From Lachnospiraceae bacterium (lineage in GTDB: Bacteria > Bacillota > Clostridia > Lachnospirales > Lachnospiraceae), in the NCBI GenBank assembly GCA_015057435.1, contig SVEJ01000029.1, forward strand, positions 1 through 40,554: 40,554 bases of DNA, given 5' to 3'. Under the pieces are notes generated by a model. The model was not told the origin of the DNA, ran no database searches, and saw only the letters and a list, made by a program, of their open reading frames with translations. Shown piece after piece: positions 23,723-32,465 of this stretch; the first letter of the stretch is position 1, and every line of letters begins with the position of its first letter. A program made the position numbers and the translations under genes.

Positions 23723-24562
23723 ATGGTTGAAATTGGAAAATGGCAGACATTAAAAGTAATTAGAAGTAAGGATTTTGGCGTGTATCTGGCGGAGGAACAA
23801 GGCGCGGATGATGCGGTTTTACTTCCGAGAAAGCAAGTTCCGGATGATTTGAAAGCCGGAGGAGAGATTCGTGTATTTGTGTATCTTGATTCCTCGGACA
23901 GACCAATTGCTACGGTAAATGAACCACTAATCACATTAGGTCAGATTGCAAAGCTTAGAGTGGACAGTGTTGGTAGCATTGGTGCGTTTATGGACTGGGG
24001 ATTGGAAAAAGATATTCTTTTGCCATTCAAAGAAATGGTTGGAAAAGTGAGAGAGAATCAGGAATATCTTGTGTATATGTATATGGATAAAAGCAATCGT
24101 CCATGCGTTAGTATGAAGCTTTATGAGCATTTATCTGTAAATGCGCCGTACCAAAAAGGTGACACAGTACAAGGGTATGTTTATCAGATAAGTGAGAAAT
24201 TTGGCGCTTTTGTTGCTGTAGAGAATTACTATCAGGGATTGATTCCAAAGCAGGAATTGCATCAAAAATTGCGAGTGGGAGATGTTGTCTCTCTTCGTGT
24301 GAGCGAAGTGAGAGAAGATGGTAAGTTGAACTTATCTCTACAAAAACTTTCGTACCAGCAGATGGAAGAAGATAGTGAAATGGTGTATGAAGCGATTCTT
24401 TCGTATGACGGTGTGTTACCATTTACCGACAAAGCATCACCGGCAGTGATAGAAAGAGAAATGGGACTCAGTAAGAATGCATTCAAGCGAGCAATCGGAA
24501 GACTGCTGAAGGAAGGACGTATCGAAATCAGAGAAAAATCTATTGCAATAATAGACAGATAG
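23723..24562 (+). CDS. CvfB-like S1 RNA-binding protein
   Basis: A 279-residue protein with the CvfB/YitL layout: repeated S1-type barrels ([31 protein letters not shown] and [31 protein letters not shown]) and a C-terminal winged helix ([27 protein letters not shown]). CvfB binds RNA and affects virulence-factor expression in staphylococci; the role here is unknown. AGGAGA lies about six bases before the ATG at 23723, which gives the usual family length. An upstream in-frame ATG at 23696 is less likely. It is followed closely by ridA, probably in one transcript. Confidence 0.88.
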   Translation: MVEIGKWQTLKVIRSKDFGVYLAEEQGADDAVLLPRKQVPDDLKAGGEIRVFVYLDSSDRPIATVNEPLITLGQIAKLRVDSVGSIGAFMDWGLEKDILLPFKEMVGKVRENQEYLVYMYMDKSNRPCVSMKLYEHLSVNAPYQKGDTVQGYVYQISEKFGAFVAVENYYQGLIPKQELHQKLRVGDVVSLRVSEVREDGKLNLSLQKLSYQQMEEDSEMVYEAILSYDGVLPFTDKASPAVIEREMGLSKNAFKRAIGRLLKEGRIEIREKSIAIIDR

Positions 24563-24587
24563 TATGAGATTTATGGAGGATGTAATA

Positions 24588-24968
24588 ATGAAAAATGTAA
24601 TTAAAACAGACAAGGCACCACAGGCAATCGGACCGTATTCACAGGCCATTGAAGTGAACGGAATGGTATATACATCGGGAGTCGTTCCGATTGATCCGGC
24701 AACCGGAGAAGTGGTAGAAGGTGATATTAAGGTACAGGCAACTCGTGTTTTTGATAGTATGAAAGCGTTGCTTGAAGCAGCAGGCAGTAGCTGTGAGGAA
24801 GTGGTTAAGACGACAGTGTTTATCAAAGATATGAATGATTTTGCAGCGCTGAATGAAATCTATGCAACATACTTTACAGGTGCATTTCCTGCACGTTCAT
24901 GTGTTGAAGTTGCAAGACTTCCGAAGGATGTTTTGATTGAGATGGAAGCGATTGCGTTAAAGAAATAG
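24588..24968 (+). CDS. ridA: RidA family reactive intermediate/imine deaminase
   Basis: This 126-residue protein matches RidA throughout: [38 protein letters not shown] at the start, [22 protein letters not shown] in the middle, and [22 protein letters not shown], with the catalytic Arg, at the end. RidA trimers hydrolyse reactive enamines/imines such as 2-aminoacrylate formed by PLP enzymes. GGAGG lies about eight bases before the ATG at 24588. The gap after the CvfB-like gene is 25 bases. A terminator follows. Confidence 0.95.
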   Translation: MKNVIKTDKAPQAIGPYSQAIEVNGMVYTSGVVPIDPATGEVVEGDIKVQATRVFDSMKALLEAAGSSCEEVVKTTVFIKDMNDFAALNEIYATYFTGAFPARSCVEVARLPKDVLIEMEAIALKK

Positions 24969-24977
24969 GTGGTTATA

Positions 24978-25006
24978 ATCGGGCGAATGTATTCGCTCGA
25001 TTTTTC
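24978..25006 (+). terminator. Intrinsic terminator after ridA
   Basis: 10-bp stem ATCGGGCGAA / TTCGCTCGAT (one G-T pair), tetraloop TGTA, then TTTTC. A TATAAT at 24974-24979 with TTGCGT 16 bases before it overlaps the stem and may be the promoter of the next gene. Confidence 0.8.
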
Positions 25007-25023
25007 GTGGAGGAAATGAAGTC

Positions 25024-25965
25024 ATGAAACATGCAAGTATATTTTTTTGTTGGCTAATGCTGTTGGAGATACCATTATCTGCCGGAATGTCAGTGGTGTT
25101 GCAAATGATATCACCGGATTACAGTGTTTTGGTTTCAGTGCTGGTAACACAAGGCTATTTTTTAATATTGGCAAGTGTATACATGTTTGTCAAAAGAATA
25201 AATGTGAAAACGGGATTAGGATTTTGCGGATACAAGGTTTCTTCGTTCTTTTTGTCATTGCTCGTACTACTTTGTGCGACACCCATGGCAACGTGGTTCA
25301 ATCTGTTTAGCCAGTTGTTTGCAAAGAATGAGATTGGTAATTCGATATATGAATTGACGCAGGTTTTACCGGTTGGTGTGGCCGTTTTGGTGATTGGTTG
25401 CCTACCAGGTTTTGTAGAGGAATTGTTATACCGCGGGATTGTATATAGAGCATTTCGTACACGGTCGGTTTTGACCGGTGTGATTGTGAGTGCTTTGACA
25501 TTTGGCCTCATGCACATGAATTTTAATCAGATGTTATATGCAATTTACCTTGGTGTCTTGTTTGCATTTATAGTAGAAGCAACAGGTTCTTTGTACTCAT
25601 CTATGATATTGCATATGTTGTTTAATGCATGCAACACAGCATATCTATACGTGTTGCCAAAGTTATATGACTTCTTAGCGACATATGATACACAATATGC
25701 CAATATAGATATTCAGGAGATGATGAATAAGACACCGGAAAAAAAAGAAATTATATCCGGTTTGCTTATGTCTGCTCCGATGGCGTTTATCGGTGTGTTT
25801 GTTTCCTTTTTGCTCATTCGCCAGATTGCAAAGATGAACGGACGTGAATTCACGTGGAGATATATTTGTGGAGATAAAGACAAGGTGCGCATGGTAAGTC
25901 CTTTGAATGTTCCATTGGTGGTAGGATGTGTATTTTGTATTGCAATTGCAGTGGCAAGTCTATAG
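25024..25965 (+). CDS. CPBP family intramembrane metalloprotease
   Basis: A 313-residue protein of about eight membrane helices with the CPBP (Abi/Rce1-like) motifs: EELLYRGIVYRAF at about residues 132-144 and FGLMHMNFNQ (His at about 163), plus a final LHMLFNACN block. The glutamates and histidines would bind the metal. Bacterial members process membrane peptides or protect against bacteriocins; the substrate is not known. GGAGG precedes the ATG by nine bases. The next two genes encode an ABC exporter whose permease also ends in a CPBP domain, so a shared role in peptide processing/export is plausible. An operator copy begins one base past its stop codon. Confidence 0.88.
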   Translation: MKHASIFFCWLMLLEIPLSAGMSVVLQMISPDYSVLVSVLVTQGYFLILASVYMFVKRINVKTGLGFCGYKVSSFFLSLLVLLCATPMATWFNLFSQLFAKNEIGNSIYELTQVLPVGVAVLVIGCLPGFVEELLYRGIVYRAFRTRSVLTGVIVSALTFGLMHMNFNQMLYAIYLGVLFAFIVEATGSLYSSMILHMLFNACNTAYLYVLPKLYDFLATYDTQYANIDIQEMMNKTPEKKEIISGLLMSAPMAFIGVFVSFLLIRQIAKMNGREFTWRYICGDKDKVRMVSPLNVPLVVGCVFCIAIAVASL

Positions 25966-25987
25966 TTTGACAAATAAAGTTGTCAAA
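25966..25987. promoter_or_regulatory. Operator-like inverted repeat, copy 1
   Basis: TTTGACAA-ATAAAG-TTGTCAAA, with 8-bp arms. The core 18-mer TGACAAATAAAGTTGTCA (25968-25985) recurs exactly at 26029-26046. This copy lies just upstream of the -35 of the ABC exporter promoter. Confidence 0.75.
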
Positions 25988-25992
25988 ATGTG

Positions 25993-26021
25993 TTGACGAA
26001 GAAAGTTCGCAATGATATGAT
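25993..26021 (+). promoter_or_regulatory. Promoter of the NatA/NatB-type exporter
   Basis: TTGACG (25993-25998), 17 bases, TATGAT (26016-26021), placed between the two operator copies. Confidence 0.75.
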
Positions 26022-26028
26022 GTGTTTA

Positions 26029-26046
26029 TGACAAATAAAGTTGTCA
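26029..26046. promoter_or_regulatory. Operator-like inverted repeat, copy 2
   Basis: Exact second copy of TGACAAATAAAGTTGTCA, also followed by AAA. It covers the expected transcription start and lies just before the AAGGAGG of the ATPase gene. Copies are 61 bp apart, about six helical turns. Confidence 0.75.
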
Positions 26047-26062
26047 AAAAGGAGGAATAGAT

Positions 26063-26830
26063 TTGATAGCAGCAGATAAACTTACGAAACAGTTTGTTCG
26101 TACAGTGAAAAAAGGAAAAAAGGAAGAGTTTTTTGCAGTAGATCATATAAGCTTCGAAGCAAAAGACGGAGAAATATTAGGAATTCTTGGACCAAATGGT
26201 GCAGGTAAGACTACGCTTTTGCGTATGCTTGGATGTCTGATGGAAGCCACACAAGGACGCGTTTTGATTACAGATAAAGACGGAGTAGAGATTACAGATA
26301 AGGAAAGCTTGAAGAGAAAAATCGGTTATCTGTCAGAGAATACAAAGCTTTACGGAAGATTTTCTGTTCGTGAACTTTTAACATTGTTTGCGCAGATTTA
26401 CGGATTTGCGGATAATGAAATTGAACAAAGAATTCAATCTATCTGTGACCTTCTTCAGATGGAAGAGTTTATTGATAACCGCGTTGAAAAATTGTCTACA
26501 GGACAAAAACAACGTACATCAATTGCAAGATGTTTAGTTCATAATCCTGATATTTATATTTTTGATGAGCCGACGTTGGGTCTTGATATTATTAGTTCCA
26601 AAGCAATTATTGATTTTATGAAACAAGAAAGAGAACGGGGAAAAACTGTGCTTTATTCAACCCATTATATGGAAGAAGCAGAGTTTATGTGTGATCGGAT
26701 TGTGATGATTAACAAAGGTGTGATTATTGCAGCGGGAACGCCGGAGCAGTTGAAGGAAGAAACTGCTACAACGAATCTAAGAGATGCATTTTTTGCATAT
26801 ATAGAAGGAGGTGCAGACGATGAACTATAA
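26063..26830 (+). CDS. NatA-type ABC transporter ATP-binding protein
   Basis: An ABC ATPase of 255 residues: Walker A GPNGAGKTT, signature LSTGQKQRTSIAR, Walker B DIYIFDEPTLGLD and the switch His in YSTHYMEEAEF. The closest type is NatA, the ATPase of a sodium or peptide exporter. The start is TTG at 26063, supported by AAGGAGG seven bases upstream and by the family N-terminus (MIAADKLTKQF); no ATG lies nearby in frame. A Lys-rich insert (VKKGKKEEFF) sits before the first beta strand. The gene overlaps the permease gene by 11 bases, and its expression is probably set by the two flanking operators. Confidence 0.93.
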   Translation: MIAADKLTKQFVRTVKKGKKEEFFAVDHISFEAKDGEILGILGPNGAGKTTLLRMLGCLMEATQGRVLITDKDGVEITDKESLKRKIGYLSENTKLYGRFSVRELLTLFAQIYGFADNEIEQRIQSICDLLQMEEFIDNRVEKLSTGQKQRTSIARCLVHNPDIYIFDEPTLGLDIISSKAIIDFMKQERERGKTVLYSTHYMEEAEFMCDRIVMINKGVIIAAGTPEQLKEETATTNLRDAFFAYIEGGADDEL

Positions 26831-28844
26831 GCAGTTACGCACACTCTATAAGAAAGAAATTTTAGATGTTATTCGCGATAAAAAGACGATTTTGACAATG
26901 GTTATCTTGCCGGTATTGCTATATCCACTATTGTTTTTGGTGATTATGCAGATTGCAAGTATCGTCGTGCAGGAGCAAGAGGCAAGTACCTACTATATTG
27001 CTTATGATAACGTAGCGCAAGCGCATAGAGATGGACTTAATAACTGGATTGCGGGCGAGGAAGATGAACTTGATTATATATTAGAAGAGAAGAAGTCTGA
27101 TAATCCTAAAAAGGATTTGGAAGATGAATTAATTGATGCCTATATAACAGTAGAAGAAACGGAGAGTCAGGTTACTTATGAAGTCCATTACATGAATGCA
27201 GATACGAAATCTAACACTGCAGCCGGCATGTTGAAGGAAGAGATAAAGTCTTATTCAATAAAGGTTGCCGAAGAAAATGTAACAGCACAAGGCTTGGATG
27301 TGAAAAAGATTCTTTATCCGATTGCTGTAACAATGGATGATCAGTCAAGTAATGAAAGTTCTATTGGTAGTATGCTCGGTGGAATTATTCCGTTTTTGTT
27401 GATTACGAGTATTGTGATGGGATGTATCTATCCGGCTATTGATGCGACAGCAGGTGAAAAAGAACGCGGAACGTTGGAAACATTGTTAACATTTCCGGTA
27501 GGCAATTTGGAATTGATTGCAAGTAAATTCTTGTCTGTTGCAACGATTGCGATTGTTTCGGTCTTCATGAATGTCATTTCCATGGGAATAGTTGTAGCAT
27601 ATCTTTATTCGTCGATGACAGCATTATCTAACGGGGCAAACGATTTAGATCTTGCTAGTTTTGTTCCGGCAATTTTGATTGCTGTGCTTTGTGTAATTGC
27701 TTTTTCACTTTTTATCAGTGCAATTACCATGATTGTATGTGCTTTTGCAAAAAGTTACAAAGAAGCGAATAATTATGTGACACCAATTTCGTTAGTGGTC
27801 ATGTTAACCGGTTATGTAGGTATTGTTCCGACAATTGAGTTAGATAGAGTGACAGCATTGATTCCGGTTGCGAATGTATGTCTGCTGATTAAGAATTTAC
27901 TGGTATTCAAATATGATTTTACATTGATTGTTATTGTACTTCTAAGTAACCTAATCTATGCATTTGTTTCGGTGTGGGTACTTTCTAAGGTATATAACAG
28001 TGAAGGTATCTTGTTTGGAGAATCTCTAAGCGGAATTAAATTATTTGAGAAACGTTCTAATATTAAAAAAGGAAGTGTACCGAGTGTGCAGGAAAGCTTG
28101 TTGATTATGATTGTTGCATTGCTTTTGATGGTGTATGTAGGCGGCATGGTTTCTACATCAGCAACAATACAAGTTGGTCTTATTGTGCAACAGTTGTTTA
28201 TCGGTGTGTTACCGATATTGGCGGCTCTTTATATTAAAACTGATATGAAAAAGACGTTTTTATTAAAACTTCCGAAGATGAAGCATTTATTAGGAGCGAT
28301 TCTATTAGGTGCAGGCGGTATTTGCCTGAATCTGTTACTGAGCGGTTTCTTAACTACGCTGTTCCCGAATGATGCACAAGGAGTGAATGAGCAATACATG
28401 CAAATCTTAGACGGCGTATCTTTTGTACAGGGATTATTACTGATGGCGTTATTGCCTGCTGTTTGTGAAGAGATTATGTTCCGCGGTTATATGATGACAG
28501 CATTTAAGAATAAGATGAGTTTCGTAAAAGCAATTATAATTGTTTCATTGCTATTTGGAGTAAGTCATATGAGCATCGTGAAACTGCTACCGACAGCAAT
28601 TCTTGGTGTGGCACTTGCTATTATGAGTCATAAGTCGGGAAGTCTTGTGACATCATCGCTTGTTCATTTTTTGAATAACGCATTAGCTGTATGGGTGATG
28701 TATTATGGAACAGAAGTTGCATTTTTAAATGATGAAGCTATGACGCTTCCGCTTACAATCGGTATGGTAGTAGTTGCATGCATAGGTATTCCGTTTGGAA
28801 TTGTGCTTTTGTTTGGGAAGAAGAAAGCGTTGCCGAATGCTTAA
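26820..28844 (+). CDS. NatB-type ABC permease fused to a CPBP protease domain
   Basis: This 674-residue fusion has an N-terminal ABC-2 permease (one helix at about 20-45, a large outside loop to about 180, then five helices to about 400; GEKERGTLETLLTFPV is typical of NatB). A C-terminal CPBP protease domain follows, with CEEIMFRGYMMTAF (Glu pair at about 550/551), FGVSHMS (His at about 582) and a final LVHFLNNALAVW. Export and cleavage of a membrane peptide or protein in one polypeptide is inferred. GGAGG lies eight bases before the ATG at 26820, inside the 3' end of the ATPase gene, so translation is coupled. The fusion type is known in Firmicutes. Confidence 0.9.
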   Translation: MNYKQLRTLYKKEILDVIRDKKTILTMVILPVLLYPLLFLVIMQIASIVVQEQEASTYYIAYDNVAQAHRDGLNNWIAGEEDELDYILEEKKSDNPKKDLEDELIDAYITVEETESQVTYEVHYMNADTKSNTAAGMLKEEIKSYSIKVAEENVTAQGLDVKKILYPIAVTMDDQSSNESSIGSMLGGIIPFLLITSIVMGCIYPAIDATAGEKERGTLETLLTFPVGNLELIASKFLSVATIAIVSVFMNVISMGIVVAYLYSSMTALSNGANDLDLASFVPAILIAVLCVIAFSLFISAITMIVCAFAKSYKEANNYVTPISLVVMLTGYVGIVPTIELDRVTALIPVANVCLLIKNLLVFKYDFTLIVIVLLSNLIYAFVSVWVLSKVYNSEGILFGESLSGIKLFEKRSNIKKGSVPSVQESLLIMIVALLLMVYVGGMVSTSATIQVGLIVQQLFIGVLPILAALYIKTDMKKTFLLKLPKMKHLLGAILLGAGGICLNLLLSGFLTTLFPNDAQGVNEQYMQILDGVSFVQGLLLMALLPAVCEEIMFRGYMMTAFKNKMSFVKAIIIVSLLFGVSHMSIVKLLPTAILGVALAIMSHKSGSLVTSSLVHFLNNALAVWVMYYGTEVAFLNDEAMTLPLTIGMVVVACIGIPFGIVLLFGKKKALPNA

Positions 28845-28895
28845 TCTGCGAATATCGAAAAATGAATTAAAATAGAATGAAAGTGGTGGGGTGTA

Positions 28896-30425
28896 ATGTT
28901 ACAAAAGAAGAAAAGTTTTTACTTGAAGCGTAGTCTCTCTGTAATGTTTTTGTTGCTTCTTTGTTGCATGATGGTAAAGGAGAATGTCTATGCTGTCGAT
29001 ATGCTGCAGTTAGAGGGGGAAGTGACACAAAGCAAGACTATCATGTTGGAATGGAAGTCGCAGAATGCAGCGCATCTTTTTGAGATATATAAAAGTACAG
29101 ATGGCGGTAGTTCGTATGCAATATTAGCGACGATGTCGGGGCAGACGGGTGTGATTCAGTGCATTGATCAACAGGTTGCGATGGGAATGACTTATTATTA
29201 TAAGTTGGTTGAAAAACAAGGAGAAGAAATAATATCAGAAAGCAACGTGGTAAAAGTGAAAGCAGCACTTGCTACGCCGGCTGCATGTAAGGCAAAAGTG
29301 ATTAAGAATTCCCGTGTGAAGATTACTTGGAAAAAAGTGAAAGGTGCAGCTTTCTATACGCTGTATCGCAGTACAAAACGAGATAAAGGCTTTGTGAAGT
29401 TAGCCAAGGTAAAAACGGAAAGTTATATTGATTATGATGTGAAAAAGGGTAAATGCTATTATTATAAGCTGGTTGCGAACCATAAGAAAAATAAGAATTG
29501 GAAGAGTCTTGAGTCAGAAACGGTTCGCACTTATCTGAAACCGGCCGCGCCAAGTGTGACAGGTTGCTACTCAAAAAAGAAAGCGCGTCTTACATGGAAA
29601 AAAGTGAAAGGCGCAAACTGTTACTATGTATACAAGAAGAATAGCAAAGGAAAGTTTCAGAAAGTAAAAGAGACGAAAAAACTGTATTATAATGACAGCA
29701 AGGTTAAGAAAGGAAAGCGATATATCTATAAGATTGTTGCAATCGGAAAGGTGGATTCTAAGATGATAAAAGGTGAAGAAAGTAAAATATGCGAGGTGTT
29801 GGCATCTGAGATAGATCCATCAAAGAAAATGATTGCATTAACATATGATGATGGACCGAGTATCTATACAAAAGATATTCTGAAGTGTTTAGAGGAAAAC
29901 AAGGCAAAAGCGACATTTTTTGTATTAGGATGTAATATTAGTGCACATAAGGATGCAGTCTATGCTGCTAACAAAATGGGCTGCGAAATTGCAAATCATA
30001 CATATAATCATCCGATGCTTACAGGACGAACGAATGAACAAATCAGAGCTGAAATCGCTGATACAGATAAAAAAATCAAGAGTATTACAGGTCATAATGC
30101 TGTTGTGATGAGACCACCCGGAGGTGATGTGAACGAACGTGTTGCGAGCGTGGTAGATAAGCCGGTTATTATCTGGTCAATTGATACAAGAGACTGGGAA
30201 CATCGTAATAGCAGTCGTACCATTCAAAGCGTTATGAATAATGTGAAAGACGGAGATATCATCTTGATGCATGATATCTATAGTACGACACGTGATGCGA
30301 GTTTGGTCTTGATTCCGAGATTGAGACAGATGGGATATCAGATGGTTACGGTGAGCGAATTAGCGAGATATAGAAATGTATCTATGAGAAAAGGGCAGAT
30401 TTATCATTCTTTTAGAAGAAAATGA
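28896..30425 (+). CDS. Secreted polysaccharide deacetylase with fibronectin-III-like repeats
   Basis: A 509-residue exported protein. The signal peptide (about 1-33, ending VYAVD) is followed by three fibronectin-III-like repeats; the second and third share TWKKVKGA. A NodB deacetylase domain starts at about residue 312: metal/catalytic TYDDGPS, the HTYNHP histidine motif, RPPGG and ILMHD are all present, so it should be active. It probably removes acetyl groups from peptidoglycan or another N-acetyl sugar polymer at the surface, with the repeats acting as very Lys-rich spacers or wall-binding modules. GGTGGGG precedes the ATG by four to five bases. It appears to be a single gene. Confidence 0.92.
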   Translation: MLQKKKSFYLKRSLSVMFLLLLCCMMVKENVYAVDMLQLEGEVTQSKTIMLEWKSQNAAHLFEIYKSTDGGSSYAILATMSGQTGVIQCIDQQVAMGMTYYYKLVEKQGEEIISESNVVKVKAALATPAACKAKVIKNSRVKITWKKVKGAAFYTLYRSTKRDKGFVKLAKVKTESYIDYDVKKGKCYYYKLVANHKKNKNWKSLESETVRTYLKPAAPSVTGCYSKKKARLTWKKVKGANCYYVYKKNSKGKFQKVKETKKLYYNDSKVKKGKRYIYKIVAIGKVDSKMIKGEESKICEVLASEIDPSKKMIALTYDDGPSIYTKDILKCLEENKAKATFFVLGCNISAHKDAVYAANKMGCEIANHTYNHPMLTGRTNEQIRAEIADTDKKIKSITGHNAVVMRPPGGDVNERVASVVDKPVIIWSIDTRDWEHRNSSRTIQSVMNNVKDGDIILMHDIYSTTRDASLVLIPRLRQMGYQMVTVSELARYRNVSMRKGQIYHSFRRK

Positions 30426-30437
30426 CGAGAAACAGAA

Positions 30438-30475
30438 AGACCATTGTCTGGGGAACTATTACTAGACAATGGTCT
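30438..30475. promoter_or_regulatory. Paired palindromes before the TetR gene (operator or terminator stem)
   Basis: AGACCATTGTCT (30438-30449) and its exact reverse complement AGACAATGGTCT (30464-30475). Each arm is itself nearly palindromic (AGAC-N4-GTCT), so they can be read as two operator sites 26 bp apart. They could also form the 12-bp stem of a terminator for the deacetylase gene, but the tail (ATTAGTTTGG) is poor in T. Confidence 0.5.
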
Positions 30476-30524
30476 ATTAGTTTGGTAAAATGTAGATATT
30501 ACGATAGATATGGGGGAGTATTGA

Positions 30525-31088
30525 ATGGCTGAAGATAGAAGAGTTCGAAAAACAAGGAAGGCTATTCGCGATGTGTTTTGCGAATTAACGAAAGAGAAAA
30601 AATTGAATGAAATTACGATCAAAGAGCTTTGTGCATTGGCGGATATTAATAAAAGTACATTTTATCTGCATTATAAGGATATCTATGATCTGGCTGATTC
30701 TATTCAGACAACATTGATTAAGGGTGTATGTGAAATAATTGATGAATATACGTATGACATAATTATTTCAAAAGCACCGGAAATTTGGAAAAAGGTTGCG
30801 GAAAAATATTTCAAGGATTCGAACGATGTTGGCATGCTCATGCAAAGAACCGGTATGGGTGCAATGGCAGAGGAATTACAACGATGTGCAATTGATACAA
30901 TTATGAATAAGTTCGAGGCAGCGGGCATGAAAAAAGACTCCACTCTTTATTTTCAGCATCATTTGAATGTCACATTTGTAATAAGTGGTTATATCGGTAT
31001 CTTGAAGGAATTTGATGTGTCAGATATGGATGAGGCAATGGATGAGGTTTCGAAACGAATTAGTACAGGATTTGTAGTGAAAATATAG
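30525..31088 (+). CDS. TetR/AcrR family transcriptional regulator
   Basis: A 187-residue regulator. The N-terminal DNA-binding domain has the TetR pattern (KTRKAIRDVFCELTKEKKLNEITIKELCALADINKSTFYLHYKD, residues about 9-51). The C-terminal part is a ligand-binding helical domain of the TetR_C_8 type, with no recognisable ligand. GGGGGAG precedes the ATG by about eight bases. It lies 24 bases before an alpha/beta hydrolase gene, so the two form an operon and the regulator probably controls it. The paired AGAC-N4-GTCT sites upstream are candidate binding sites. Confidence 0.9.
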   Translation: MAEDRRVRKTRKAIRDVFCELTKEKKLNEITIKELCALADINKSTFYLHYKDIYDLADSIQTTLIKGVCEIIDEYTYDIIISKAPEIWKKVAEKYFKDSNDVGMLMQRTGMGAMAEELQRCAIDTIMNKFEAAGMKKDSTLYFQHHLNVTFVISGYIGILKEFDVSDMDEAMDEVSKRISTGFVVKI

Positions 31089-31112
31089 GATTTTTATCAA
31101 AGAGGGTATGGT

Positions 31113-32060
31113 ATGAATATTCAAGTTAGGAAGTTTTCTTTTGAATCAAAATATGACAATGTGATGATTCATGGTACTTGTATGGTTCCTGATGATGCGG
31201 TTGGCATCTTTGTGATGGTACATGGTATGTGTGAACATCGAGAAAGGTATATTTCTTTTATGCGGGAGATGGCAAGACGCGGATTTATAACGGCTATGCA
31301 TGATAACCGCGGACATGGAGAAAGTATGTTGGTTTCAGAAGATATTGGCTATTGTTATGATGCAATGGAGGTCGGATATGTTTCGGATCTATACAGAGTT
31401 GTGCGACGCATGAAAAAAGAATATCCAAACCTTCCGCTTATTTTGTATGGGCATAGCATGGGAACATTAATTAACAGAGTATTTTTGAGAAATCATGATT
31501 CGTTGATAGATGGTCTGATTCTTGCAGGTGCACCGTCATATAACTCGCTTGTTCCATCTGCACTTTGGGCTTTAAAGCAGGTCAAAAAATGGAAAGGTGA
31601 CCGATATCGTTCGAAGACGATGCAACAGATTGTTTTGGGGGCTTATCAAAAGAAATTTAAAAAAGATGGTGGCAGATATGCATGGCTTACTTCTGATGTA
31701 GAAGAGAGAACAAAATATGTTAAGGATAAGAAATGTATTTTTACATATACCTTGAACGGGTTTGAAGCATTGCTAAATATGGAGTACATTACATACAAAG
31801 CAATTGGTTATCAGATGGAAAACCCTGATTTGCCGATTCTGTTTGCTTCCGGCATGGATGATCCCTGTTATTCAGATGACGAGCATTGGGAGCATATGAT
31901 ACAAAGGATGCGTGATCTGGGATATTACGACATCTGGGAGATTCGATATGATAACATGCGCCATGAGATTCACAATGAATTGGAAAGGCAAAAGGTATTT
32001 GATGATTATGAATCGTTTTGTCGTAAAGTTATAGAGAAAAATCTTGTTGCAAAAGATTAG
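31113..32060 (+). CDS. Alpha/beta hydrolase (monoacylglycerol-lipase-like)
   Basis: A 315-residue serine hydrolase of the S33/monoacylglycerol lipase type: oxyanion-hole VMVHGMCEHRERY, HDNRGHGES, nucleophile in GHSMGT, Asp in FASGMDDPCY and His in MRHEIHNE. It has no signal peptide and is cytoplasmic, probably a lipase or esterase on short lipids. AGAGGG lies nine bases before the ATG. It is co-transcribed with the upstream TetR regulator, which suggests an inducible detoxifying or lipid-degrading step; the substrate is unknown. Confidence 0.9.
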   Translation: MNIQVRKFSFESKYDNVMIHGTCMVPDDAVGIFVMVHGMCEHRERYISFMREMARRGFITAMHDNRGHGESMLVSEDIGYCYDAMEVGYVSDLYRVVRRMKKEYPNLPLILYGHSMGTLINRVFLRNHDSLIDGLILAGAPSYNSLVPSALWALKQVKKWKGDRYRSKTMQQIVLGAYQKKFKKDGGRYAWLTSDVEERTKYVKDKKCIFTYTLNGFEALLNMEYITYKAIGYQMENPDLPILFASGMDDPCYSDDEHWEHMIQRMRDLGYYDIWEIRYDNMRHEIHNELERQKVFDDYESFCRKVIEKNLVAKD

Positions 32061-32075
32061 AATATGATTTATAAT
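32047..32075 (+). promoter_or_regulatory. Promoter of the YjfB gene
   Basis: TTGCAA (32047-32052, in the end of the hydrolase gene), 17 bases, TATAAT (32070-32075). Confidence 0.65.
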
Positions 32076-32116
32076 ATGTTTAGAGATTATGTCAACGACA
32101 AGGGGAAGTGATATAT

Positions 32117-32302
32117 ATGGAAATTAATGGTATGGGAATGGCTACAACCGTATTAGCGAATTCAAGTCCACAATCAGCTGTTGGCTTGATGATGCTTAAC
32201 AAAGCAATGGACACTGATCAAGTGAATGGGGATTTGATGACAAAGATGCTTGAACGTTCAGTGAATCCAATGGTTGGGCAGAATATTGATATTCGATTAT
32301 AA
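32117..32302 (+). CDS. YjfB family small protein (putative motility protein)
   Basis: A 61-residue protein fitting the YjfB family (putative motility protein): a short N-terminal segment, a helix with VGLMMLNKAMD and a C-terminal VNPMVGQNIDIRL. The name comes from its place in motility regulons of Bacillus-type bacteria; the molecular role is unknown. It hints that this organism has flagella. AGGGGAAG lies seven to eight bases before the ATG at 32117; an in-frame ATG at 32108 overlaps that site and is rejected. It is a single-gene unit with its own promoter and a strong terminator. Confidence 0.82.
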   Translation: MEINGMGMATTVLANSSPQSAVGLMMLNKAMDTDQVNGDLMTKMLERSVNPMVGQNIDIRL

Positions 32303-32303
32303 G

Positions 32304-32338
32304 AAAAACACAACTGCGAGTCAGTTGTGTTTTTTCTT
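32304..32338 (+). terminator. Intrinsic terminator after yjfB
   Basis: AAAAACACAACTG / CAGTTGTGTTTTT with a five-base loop, running into further T's. Confidence 0.93.
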
Positions 32339-32397
32339 TGGGAAAAAGTGCATTCTGTCCACATTCTTTTTTCCAATATGTTCCTGTATACCCTTGA

Positions 32398-32426
32398 TTG
32401 ACAAGGGAAATAGACTTTGTTATAAT
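32398..32426 (+). promoter_or_regulatory. Consensus SigA promoter of the NlpC/P60 gene
   Basis: Perfect TTGACA (32398-32403), 17 bases, perfect TATAAT (32421-32426), 40 bases before the ATG. Confidence 0.9.
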
Positions 32427-32465
32427 TTTATCATCTTTGAGCGCTAGAAGATAGGAGGATGCGTG

